Below, piece after piece: positions 25,401-34,853 of a stretch of DNA of 64,000 nucleotides. Position numbers and translations under genes: made by a program. Source of the DNA: Tenebrio molitor (taxonomy: Eukaryota; Arthropoda; Insecta; Coleoptera; Tenebrionidae). Position 1 is the first letter of the stretch, and each line of letters opens with the position of its first letter. The stretch covers positions 27,404,001 to 27,468,000 of the forward strand of contig NC_091049.1 in assembly GCF_963966145.1 (NCBI RefSeq), read 5' to 3'. Under the pieces are notes generated by a model. It saw only the letters and a list, made by a program, of their open reading frames with translations. It made no database searches and was not told where the DNA came from.

Positions 25401-28400
25401 AGAGCCCGGATTTTGAACGGGCCTTCAGCAAGCCGACCTCCAAGTCCCGCTTGAATTTCGACGAATCCGAAGAGAACCGCATCGAGAAAGCGTTCAAAAG
25501 ACAAGACAGCCACCCGGTGGCGCCGGCCACGAAGAACTACGACATCAAGATGTCGAGTTCGCTGCACGGCATCACCAATCCGAATTACGGACACAGCCCC
25601 ACGTCGAGCAAGACCAGCTTGGACGATTTGCAGTTCGGGGGTACGCCGACGCCGCCCCACGATTCCGCCAAAAGCGGCGGCGGGACCACGCCGGGACATC
25701 GCAAAGCTGGCATCAAGAAGGCGTCGCTGTTCGCCTGGATGACACTCCAGAGCGTCCCAGAGGAGACCATCATCAGTCCGCACATTTTGGAGTTTCTGGA
25801 GCAGACGCTCGAGCCCATCCCGGCCAAGACGAGCTTCAGCACGACAGGTGACCTACCGGATGACACGGCGGTCAGGCCGCATCGATTGATTTTTGTTTTT
25901 GCGCTCAGACACGTCGTTCCTGCCGTCCGACCAGGACATCACCAACTACGGCAACTACGTCTACGCCAGCTTCCCCGTCGACGTCATCGTCTACTTCCAC
26001 ATGCAGCCCAGCACGTTCCGCTTCAGTTGCCTGCCGGTGTCCAGAGTCGAGTGCATGCTTCAGCTGCCCTCCCTGGACATCGTCTTCAGCTCGAAGCGCG
26101 CCGAAGACGAACTGTTCAACAGCGAGTTCGGCGACGGGACCCCCAACACGGCCGCCTTCGCCGTCGGCGGTCTCAGCGTGACCGGCTGCCTGTCCGACTT
26201 CTCCGTCTACATTTTCCATCCCTACGGGGGCAAAAAGTCGGCGCTGAAGGAGGCGCAGTGGTCGCCGCTGTCCGACAGCGAGCGCAAGGACTCGCTCTCG
26301 ATCAACGTCGAGTTCGTCAAGTTCCACTTGTCCAGGTCGAGGATGTTGAATTTCAAGCAGGAGGGCACGGCGAAGGGCAAAGGGGGCGACAAGAGCAGGG
26401 CCGTCATCAGGTTCTCGAGTAAGTTAACGAGTGCAGGTGTCGGAACGTCGATGATTTATTTGTTCGATCGTAGCGATCATCGACATCGGTTTGGCGTCGT
26501 TCAAGTACGACATGAGGCGCCTCACGGAGATCTTGGCCTTCCCCAAAGCGTGGTACAGGCGGTCGATCGTCCGCAGGATGTTCCTGGGGGACCTGAGCAT
26601 GTCGGCAGTGTACAGCGAAGAGGACGACTCGGTGGTGTCGCAAGGCTCGCCCAACAACCTCAAGAGTCACGAGACGAGGAAGAACGAAAAGTCGCCGCTG
26701 CTCAACAACAAGGACCGCCTGAAGCTGAACCTGGAGTCGGACGTCCTCCGCCACAACAAACTGAAGGAGTTGGGACGGGCGTTGAGCGGCGAGTCGAACA
26801 AGGCGGAGACGCCGAGTCCTTCGGAGTTCAAGAATCTGACGGCGTGGGAGACTCTCGTGTTGTTCGCCGTCAACTTCAAGAAGTTGAATGTCCACATGAA
26901 CATGGGCAACGTGATGGGAAACGTGTCGTAAGTAGCGGAGCGGTCGGTGGGGTCCAGTACACGTGTTTTTGTTTGTGTCCACCAGGTGGATGACGAAAGA
27001 TTTCCGGAGCGACGGACGCTTGAGCATCGGCTCGACGGGCCACAAGAATCTGTACATAGCGTTGGGTCTGGACGGGTCGAGTCTCGACGCCAAGGGGGGC
27101 ATAGTCGGTGGTAACATCGAAATCGCCAATATCGACACATTTGGTAAGGCGGCGGCGTCGTTGCGAGGGTACGTAGAGGAACAAATTGTCTTTGTCGCAG
27201 TGCACATCCGCGAGGAGCCCGAAGTGGAGCCGGACCACACCGTCGGCCTGCGACTCCACGCCCTGGAGCTCCGCCTCGACTACATGGCCACGTCGGTGCT
27301 GATGTGCCGCGTCAGCGACCTCAACGTCAACCTCCGGGACGAGTGGAAGCTGAACAGGGCCACGTCGCGCGACTCCATCCCGACCAGGCGCCCCGCCACC
27401 ATCTTCATGCACGGCAACCTCACCTGGGACCAGCTCCAGATGATGATCTCCAAATCGACCACCGCCGACCTGCTCAAGATGTTCAACAAGCTGGAAGAGT
27501 TCTTCTCGCAGCAGTTCAACAGCAGCAAGCGGGCGTTCAGCGGTTTCGCCGGCTCGTCGAGGCCTCCGCGGGTGACGCCCCAGAAGAGCCGAGAGTTCGC
27601 GGCGGCGCCCGCCAACGTTACCGACGCGAGGCACCACCGACACTGGCAGAAGGTCATGGCGCAGGTCGCCGGCTTGCAGTTGAGCACGATGGACGTGCCG
27701 CTGCCGCAGTTCGGAACGATACTCGGGGGGACGATGGAGTTGCACGGCAACAACATCTCGCTGGCGTGTTTCCACGGCATCAACTTCAAGAGCAAGTCGT
27801 GGGCGTTGTTCAGTCTGAGGGAGCCGTCGATCACGTTCAACACGGAAGGACAGGAGATTCCGTCGGGGACAGGTCAGTAGGTTTTGACCTTCCGGTGTTG
27901 CGTATAACAATAATTTGCAGAAAACGCGCCCGCTCAAGACGTCCACGTGGTGCAAACGCTGACCTGCAGTCTGGGCCTGAGCACTTACAAGACCCACTTG
28001 TCGATGGCGACGGTGTGTAAAGTGGGCCGAAGCGTCATCTTCCCGCCACAATTCAAAACGTTGCAAGAGTGGTTCCACTACGCTTTTGCCAACAGTCAAA
28101 TCGACGGTAATTTCCGCACCGATCCATTAGTACAATCAGTACTACCAACTTGATTGCAGAAGTCGACAAATTCCCCTCTCTGGAGAGGGAAAGAGGCGAC
28201 GGGAACAACTCGATGGAAAGGAGTCGCGGCAGCAACTCGAAACTAGCCGACCCCAACCACAACAGAGAGGTGATCTTCGCGTTGCCCAGTCTTCAGCTGC
28301 ACCTGAAGACCGAACATCTGCAAACGGGGACGGTCCCCGACATGTCGGAGGAAAAACCGACCGTCGAATGCAGCTTCATCACGGAATTCGAGGATCACAT

Positions 28401-28916
28401 CTTCGTGACCGTCGACGCCGAAGCGTTTTTCTTTTTGCACGATCTGATCACGTCCTACGTCAAGGAGAAAGAGCGAGTGGTAGTAGGGAATTTTAAGCGG
28501 TAGAGGGCGCTTCGCTAATTGTTTTCTTGCAGCTGGGATTCGGGGAAAAACGCAGCAGCGTGGACATGCAGGACAAGTGCAAGCTGTCGGAGAACCCGAC
28601 GAAGAAGGGTTCGATCGACGTTGATATTTTCGCGAAAGACTGGAGAAATTACAATTGTAAAACGTGGCACCTCGAGCCCACGGTGAGGCTGTTGAGTGTC
28701 GCGGGGAAATACATAGAGCCGTACGGCATAGATTACATTTTGCAAAAATTGGGCTTCTCGCACGCACGCACGACTATTCCCAAGTGGATGCAGAGGGGTT
28801 TCATGGACCCGCTGGACGCGATCTTGGCCGTTTTAACTCTGAGAATGGTGCAGGTGGTGAAAGGGGACGGCAACAAAAACGACAAAGAAAACAAGGCTGT
28901 TGACGGGAAAAAGTAG
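10491..28916 (+). CDS. tweek: BLTP1/KIAA1109/Tweek bridge-like lipid-transfer protein
   Basis: Giant rod-shaped bridge-like lipid-transfer protein; known members act at ER/plasma-membrane contacts, and the fly protein in synaptic-vesicle endocytosis. Exons: 10491-10716, 10764-11176, 11740-12861, 12915-13072, 13130-13838, 13889-14440, 14571-14698, 14744-15052, 15108-15591, 15717-15949, 16001-16172, 16226-16607, 16658-16934, 16982-17201, 17605-18111, 18169-18801, 18899-19183, 19267-19309, 19734-19868, 20109-20504, 20556-20720, 20908-21069, 21123-21302, 21358-23592, 23687-23878, 23984-24509, 24561-24845, 24899-25105, 25162-25847, 25909-26418, 26474-26927, 26986-27143, 27201-27872, 27921-28106, 28160-28479, 28533-28916. 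Phases join throughout, giving about 4901 aa, close to family length. Residues about 32-55 form the N-terminal membrane anchor. Family hallmarks include SGKIMFRDV, FRWWRSYVPK, WVDFWWVPIGAINI, and at the C-terminus (FSA_C region) NCKTWHLEPTVRLLS and DYILQKLGF-HARTTIPKW. The exon set between 19184 and 20108 is uncertain (see findings); one intron (18112-18168) is in frame, so its retention cannot be excluded. Confidence 0.93.
11177..11739 (+). other. Second intron of tweek (563 bp)
   Basis: Longest intron of this gene; donor GTGAGT, acceptor CGTTGCAG. AT-rich, with a hairpin-like AGCGAGTGAAAAAAGTG region near 11615-11660 and no open reading frame of interest. The other large intron (17202-17604) is also featureless. 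Confidence 0.6.
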
Positions 28917-28957
28917 GTTAAGTTCCATGTTTTTAGTCAAATTATAATGTTAGGGAG

Positions 28958-28963
28958 AATAAA
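28958..28963 (+). terminator. Poly(A) signal of tweek
   Basis: AATAAA 42 bases after the tweek stop codon (TAG 28914-28916), giving a very short 3' UTR. Confidence 0.7.
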
Positions 28964-28989
28964 GTGATCAAGCGTAATACAAAAAACCG

Positions 28990-28995
28990 TTTATT
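28990..28995 (-). terminator. Poly(A) signal of myotrophin
   Basis: TTTATT on the + strand is AATAAA on the minus strand, about 105 bases after the myotrophin stop. It lies 27 bases beyond the tweek signal, so the two transcripts' 3' ends meet or overlap. Confidence 0.65.
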
Positions 28996-29100
28996 GAAAT
29001 TTAGACGTTAATAAAACATAAATAAGCACTCTATTGCGTTCGTTTTTTCAACTCTCTTTAGAATCTCTAGGACAGCGTTAATAATAAGCATATAAATAAT

Positions 29101-29556
29101 TTAAGACAGCAATTGCCTGATTTCGTTATTATCGGCGGATTCGACGTAGGATTTTCCATCTGGAGCGACGCCGTTTTTCGATGCACCGTTCGCCAACAGG
29201 ATTTTGACGCAGTCTTTGTGGCCCTCCCAAATCGCCGCCAGAATGGCGGTAATCCCGTGTTTGTCCTTCGACTGAAAACAAACCGTCACTACCGCTACCG
29301 TCCGGTGGGGCAACTTACGTTCACGTCCGCCCCCGCTGAGATTAAGTATTGTATCACATCAGTCTGGCCGTAATCGGCGGCGTAAAGGATCGGGGGGCGC
29401 CCATCTATTTGTTCGTTTACGTTAACAGCCTGTCAAGAGGGGCGTCGTTATGAATGATTCGTGGCGCAACACGCAAAAACCACTCACCTTTTTCTCGACA
29501 ATGTCCTTAACTTGCTCTAAATCACCATTTTTGATACCCCACACTAGCTCACTCAT
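29101..29556 (-). CDS. Mtpn: Myotrophin (ankyrin-repeat capping-protein regulator)
   Basis: Small ankyrin-repeat protein that in animals binds actin capping protein (CapZ) and blocks its activity. Exons on the minus strand are 29556-29488, 29429-29319 and 29271-29101; 116 aa, all junctions phase 0, introns 58 and 47 bp. The family's usual length is 118 aa. It begins MSELVWGIKNGDLEQVK, and the ankyrin units show the signature residues: GRPPILYAADYGQ-DV--YLISAGADVN (about residues 33-60) and KHGITAILAAIWEGH--CVKILLANGA (about 63-90), ending NEIRQLLS. It is convergent with tweek and head-to-head with LSM8, so its promoter is the 176-bp gap to that gene. The call is firm from the colinear match to the family. 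Confidence 0.93.
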
Positions 29557-29732
29557 TTTTTTAAAACTAATATCTGAGAAAACAACAATTTTTGACTAGC
29601 CGAAAACTGACAGCTGTCAATCGGGGAGACCATATGACGTAAATAATCTGGGGAATTTTCATTCGCGACTAGATGACCACCGACTTAACCTCGAAACGTA
29701 AACAGCGCGTTTTTGAATCGAACCGGCCTGAA
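29557..29732. promoter_or_regulatory. Bidirectional promoter, myotrophin / LSM8
   Basis: Only 176 bases separate two divergent ATGs. The interval holds a perfect 12-bp palindrome TGACAGCTGTCA at 29608-29619, a consensus for TALE homeodomain factors (TGIF/PKNOX/MEIS class, known from vertebrate binding data), with a CATATGACG element nearby. There is no TATA box at the expected position. Confidence 0.55.
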
Positions 29733-30181
29733 ATGGCTTCAGGACTCGACGCTTTTGTCAACCGTATCCTTATTTGAAATCCTGAAACGCATTCTGCTGG
29801 AAATCCTTAACTCCGCAACAGACACCGTGTCAATTATCACGTCCGACGGTCGCAACTTCATCGTACGTGATTCGGTCGTTTCCACGCGCAATGTCTTCAT
29901 TATTTGATGTTTCAGGGAACCTTGAAGGGCTTCGACCAGACCATCAACGTCATCATCGACGAATCGCACGAGAGAGTGTACTCCACAACTTCAGGAGTTG
30001 AACAAGTGATGCTAGGACTGCACATAATCCGCGGCGACAATGTGTAAGTACATCGTGTCGTCACCGTCAAGACTTACGACCGCGTTTCAGGGCTATCGTG
30101 GGACTTATCGACGACGAACTGGACAACAGGCTAAACTTGGCGAACATCAAAGCCGAACCGTTGAACTCTGTAGCGCATTAA
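29733..30181 (+). CDS. LSM8: U6 snRNA-associated Sm-like protein LSm8
   Basis: Subunit of the nuclear LSm2-8 ring that binds the 3' oligo-U of U6 snRNA and supports spliceosome assembly. Exons are 29733-29763, 29822-29862, 29916-30043 and 30091-30181; phases 1, 0, 2; 96 aa, the same length as the human protein. The Sm fold is clear: Sm1 motif SIITSDGRNFIGTLKGFDQT with INVIIDESHERV, then Sm2 with IIRGDNVAIVG, and the LSm8-type tail IKAEPLNSVAH. The first intron falls after MASGLDAFVN; the residue created at this junction is His where most orthologs have Arg. The start is the first ATG of that frame. The stop codon is followed directly by a poly(A) signal. Confidence 0.95.
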
Positions 30182-30187
30182 AATAAA
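30182..30187 (+). terminator. Poly(A) signal abutting the LSM8 stop codon
   Basis: TAA is followed immediately by AATAAA, so the LSM8 3' UTR would be about 20-30 bases. The next gene's ATG is only 49 bases after the stop. Confidence 0.6.
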
Positions 30188-30230
30188 ATCTAGTGACTTT
30201 GTAAAACAAGTGTTTCTTTCTGTCATTTTA

Positions 30231-32427
30231 ATGTCATCACCCCTCATATTTTTATTGTTGTTTTTGGCTGAAATCAGCGAAGAGGCGGACTTAAATGTAG
30301 GTACCACCTTGTTCACCAAAGCTGACAGTTGCAAAGAATGCTGGTCTTCGGAGAGTATGGCTTTGTTGACGTCGCGGATGATCCTGGAGGATCTGCTCCC
30401 CAGCACGTCGATCCTGGTGATCGACTCGAATGAATTCGTGACCGACTTGGTGGAGTACTTCCGCTTGATCCTCGAAATTGTCCGACAAGAGACCCACGGG
30501 AAAACCAAACACATCACTCTTTTAGCGCTCACCGATCTGCTGGGTACGGAGCCCCTCCTCGCTATTTCAGCTAAGTGGTCGTTTCTAGGAGGGTATTTGC
30601 ACCACGCGGTGCTCCCGATCGCCAAGTACGCGTATTACGCCGGACTGATCGATTTTGACAGCATGGCCACTCTGTTGGGGCTGTTCGACGAGCTCAAGTG
30701 GTTCCTGCGAACAAACGGCCAAGGCTGGTCGAAATCCCTGTCCGTGAACCGTAAGTCTTGGAATTTTTGAAATGACCGCAGAATCTAGTAAATTTGCACG
30801 TCGATATTGGTACTACTGACAGTAAGTTGGTAACTTCCTTCAAATGTCATTCGCAGTGGAGAATTTCGAAATTCAAAGAATCCCGCTGCAGCCCCCCATC
30901 CCCAAGGATGAGTGCAATAACTTGATATTCATCGAAGACGAAAACGCAGACGAGAAACAGACTCACTGCGACCTCGCCATTGCCATGCCGTTTTTCGACT
31001 CGATCACCAAGCCCAGCGCGATAGCGTTCCCCATGAAGAGTTGCCCCTTGTACAACGTGGAAGCCAACAGTTCGAGTTATCTCGTGATGAAGTTCTTTGT
31101 GACAGCTTACAAGTGTCTCCAGCAGAAGAATGCCAAAAGTGAGAGCGTCCAGAGGTTTCAGAATGATTTTTGTGGGTGGATCGAGGAGCAGATCATGCCG
31201 CGGCTCGAGGACGAGAAGTTTTATGCGGCGTTTGGGGGCGTGTTAAGGGTGAGAAATACCCTAAAACGGTTAGGTAAGCACAGCTTTAAACAAAAGACCA
31301 AGAAAAAACGTTGACCTTGATTTATTTCATTTAAAATTCTACATTAGACAGATAAGTACTTGGGTAATAATATGTAATTATGTGACGAGGTGGTAAAATG
31401 CATTTTCTCGTCCCGAGTGTAAGTTAATTGCACGAGTGCAGCGAGGCCAATGATTACGCGAAGGACGAAAAGACATTTGAACTCCTCTGTCTACATTTTA
31501 TTTGCTCCTTAGGCATGACTCAAAGTAACAACCTTGACAAACAAATCGACGAGTTCCGTCACGCCGCCGAAGTGCAAAATCTGGCACCGACGGGCCACCA
31601 GATGAGCAGATCGTCGATGATCCTCCTCGCCGTGTTGATAACGATCTTCGTGTGGTTCATCCTGGGAACGATGTTCATCTGTTACAAGATGCGCCAATCA
31701 CGCGAGCAAAGTCGGTGTCGTTTTCGGTGCATTTCCGATTTAAAACGATTGGAGAGTTGCAGCTTGCGGCCCCCCCGAGGACGGCGAAAAGACCACCACT
31801 TGCACCTCGCTGGTCTCCAGCAAATACTTCTACCCGGAAAAGCTGAAATCCACCAAGACTAACAGAGGTACGTCGACACCGGAAACGGAAACGAGCGAGT
31901 TAGATTTGGCTGGTTACCACGAACGTAAGTCGACGAGCCATCTAGCTTCTCGTTTCTTCTTTCCACGTGGTGGTTGTCCGGTAGGACGACGCTCCGGAAA
32001 GACAACATACCCTCTCGATTCGCTTCATTACCATAAACTGAATTGGTTGCGTGACCAAGGTGGGCAGCGGCAGGAGATCACGATCAAGACGTGTCGGTGT
32101 CGGGAAGATGAGGACGAGGAGGAGGAGGAGGACGAAGTCGACGAGGACACGCTGACGCCGACGAGCGCCGCCCTCGCCGCGTCCTCACACACGGAGGGTC
32201 GGTTGCCGTCGATTACCGAGATGTCGGAGCAGTCGACGTCCGACAGGCGGACGCCGTCGCAGAAGAACAGGACGTCGCCCGGGGGAAGCACCACGACGGA
32301 TAATCGGTAATGCAGAGCGCTGCGAGGTAGAGCTGGGGTAATCGGGGTTTTCAGCAGGAATCGAGTGGTGAAGCAGGTCTACGTGGATTCGGAGACCGAG
32401 ACAGAGGAAACAAGTGAACCAGCGTGA
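30231..32427 (+). CDS. Unrecognised type I membrane protein with acidic tail
   Basis: I do not recognise this family. Exons are 30231-30750, 30857-31273, 31513-31710, 31763-31924, 31985-32306 and 32355-32427, giving 563 aa; phases 1, 1, 1, 1, 2 all join. A hydrophobic start (PLIFLLLFLAEI) looks like a signal peptide. The ectodomain of about 330 residues has spaced cysteines (CKEC, HCDLA, SCPLY, KCLQ, FCGW) and a possible N-glycosylation site in EANSSSY. One strong membrane segment, ILLAVLITIFVWFILGTMFI, is followed by CYKM and a cytoplasmic tail of about 180 residues. That tail holds a Cys/Arg cluster, a run of about 15 Glu/Asp residues, and Ser/Thr-rich ends. The start is the first ATG; an in-frame GTG lies upstream. 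The last acceptor is a CAGCAG tandem, so two isoforms differing by one residue are possible. The gene begins 49 bp after LSM8. Confidence 0.75.
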
Positions 32428-34330
32428 CGTAAAAGTGGTAATGAAGGGTAATGTGGTTGGTTTTTTGTAGGTGATGAGGATGTGTGAGAGTTTTTAATAT
32501 ACTTATTTTATACATTCTACCAGAGATGTTTATTTTGAAATAATATAATGTTGTAGTAAATGGCGCAATGTGATTTTTTTGCGAACAGTACGAAATAGAA
32601 TAAAAACTGAGTTGGTCCAAAAAAAAAACTCATAAACAAACATTTTGAAAAGAAAATAATTGACCGTTTTTTTGGGACAGAAATGACATAATAACGATTG
32701 TCAAATTAAATCTTCAATAAAAATAAACAAAAATATTACAAAAATAATTTATGTATCGATTCGTAAAAGAACAGGATTATGTAGTTATTTAGTTTTACAG
32801 CTGTTTTTGTTCTGAGCAGTCTGCACTTTCATTGGCCGGCCAATGAGCGAGCTCCGTTCGTGCTGCGTTTATGTCCCAACTTTCCCATAATAACACTTTC
32901 GTTCACGCTCCAAACGTTTCGTTTCGTTCACTCCTCTCCTCTCCCTCCACAAAAAAGACTGCGGCTCCGTAAAAGCGAGCTGGACAAAAAGACGATACTC
33001 TTTGAGAATATTCAATATTCCTTACACTATATTTTGGTTAGGTATTTTTTTTTTAACAGAAAAAAGTAAGTTAAACTGATTAGATACGTTATTAATCTAT
33101 AATATAAATTAAAATAACGATAAGGCCTTTGACACATTGATTTTCTGTTATTATTATTGTTTTATTTTTATCAATTACCTTATCATAGTCACAGATAATT
33201 TGTAAGTAATATAAATAAATTAACCTTGTTTTTCTTAAGAGGAAATAAAAAATATACAAAAGATTAGTATGTTTGTAAATTCATGTTCAATTAAACAACC
33301 TCAAAGGAAGTTGAATATTTATAAAATAGAATTAATTAATTTAAACGTTGAAATTGTCGAATGTAAATGTCAATTTGGAAAAATTATATCTGTTCGTCAG
33401 ATCTTTGCACCTCGCTAGTGTGAAGTTGATCTTCTGACAAAAAGTTTTTTTTTTATTATTGAGTGTTGTGAAAATTTCTATTGTGACTACTGCATCACAC
33501 AAACAAGTGGAAACAATTTTTTCATAAAAAAAAAATTCACATGAAAAATGGAGGAAATAGAAAACGATGTTTTTTTTTTTATTTTGCATACCTACATATT
33601 TTTATTATTATGCGATAAAAAAGAATGATTTTGTCCGATTCAGGTAAACTTTAAATTATTTTTTAAATCTTTGATAAATGTAAATGCTGCAAAATAACAA
33701 TTGCACATTAATTCCGTTGTTTTCTCTCAAACCAACTAACGTGTTTAATGGCAAGAAACCACAGAAAACAACCGTTTCAAGGCTCATGGATTAGGTCATT
33801 CTGACAACACCTACAATGGCAATTTAAAAATGAATTGTAAATTTTCTTAATAACTGAACTAATTTAAGTAATTTTAATAGAAATAAAAGCATATTAGGCG
33901 CGTCGTGTTACAGTAGTGGCAAGATCCGACGAACGCATTTCGTGGTGACGTATGAGAAACTTTGTACTTTTCGAAAAGTTCTGTAACTGTACAATTTGAA
34001 TTTTTTTTCGTCAACGGTGCGTTTCGGAAGTATTTCCGACGAGACAGAAACTGTACTTGCGCCGCAGCGTTTTGCAATATTTTCGAAAATATTGATCATT
34101 AACAATTACGGCGATTCGCAATTGCGTCCGGTTACGCCACTGGCGACCCGACCAGAATCAAACCCAGAAGAATAACGACGCAAATCAGATAAAACGGAAC
34201 CGCAATCCGGCTGCACCTCCCACACGTTCCATTCGAAACTGCGTTACCGCTTTGACGCAATTTTTTAATGACATTTGTAAACAATGGCGATGTCAATCTA
34301 GGTGTAAACGTGGCTTTAGTATGTGAATGT
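32428..34330. other. Intergenic AT-rich DNA between the membrane-protein gene and CNOT4
   Basis: AATAAA at 32599-32604 is the likely poly(A) signal of the upstream gene. The remainder is low-complexity A/T DNA with no gene-like frame. A GC-richer island at about 32815-32960 stands out (see the separate entry). Confidence 0.5.
32815..32960. promoter_or_regulatory. Candidate promoter island with inverted CCAAT palindrome
   Basis: The 18-bp perfect palindrome TCATTGGCCGGCCAATGA at 32829-32846 places two CCAAT boxes in inverted orientation around a GGCCGGCC core. CpG-rich sequence and a CT-rich tract follow, inside otherwise AT-rich DNA. It could be an upstream promoter of CNOT4 or of an unseen transcript; no exon is visible next to it. 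Confidence 0.35.
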
Positions 34331-34853
34331 CGTATCGGCGCATGCGCACTCGTACCAGATCACAGTCGCCATATTAAAATCTGTCTATCTGAAAATTCAG
34401 TAAGTAAATATTCGTTTTCGATTGGGATCGTTGTGTTTTTGGCCGAAATCGTCGCACTGTCGCAAAGCTCCAGAAATTTCGTGTAAGTAGCGCCCGTTCC
34501 GGGAGCGGTCCGGGTGCCGCGGCCGTCGCAAACCGCTCGCGAAATTTTACAACTATTGCATAAAGTACAATAGAAGTGGTTGCAAATTAAAATCCGCACA
34601 AAGGGGGGCAGGCGGTTCCGCAACGTCTCGGCGAATTTCCGAGCCCATCGGGGCGCAAGCCCCGCGGGAATCCGCCCCTGACACGGCGCCCGAACCACAA
34701 AAACCCCCGACGAAATTTTGACAGATGTTGTAAATTTGTCGCAAGTTCCCTTCGAGTTGGCCCTGATCCGGGGCCGTTCCGGGCCCCACTAACCCGCATT
34801 TCTCCCCAGGTGAACGTAGTGATTTTATTGGAGTACGAAGCAGCAGTGGAACC
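34330..34853 (+). promoter_or_regulatory. CNOT4 promoter and 5' UTR with intron
   Basis: GCGCATGCGC at 34338-34347 is a perfect NRF1/ewg-type site, and GTCGCCATATTAAA follows at about 34370. A non-coding first exon appears to end at 34399 before GTAAGTAAAT. An acceptor TCTCCCCAG ends at 34809, 44 bases before the ATG. The 34400-34809 interval would then be a 5' UTR intron. Confidence 0.5.

Noticed and set aside
26876..28099. 407-codon minus-strand frame opposite tweek exons
   Set aside because: Crosses known intron positions of tweek and has no recognisable domain; codon bias of the sense strand explains it.
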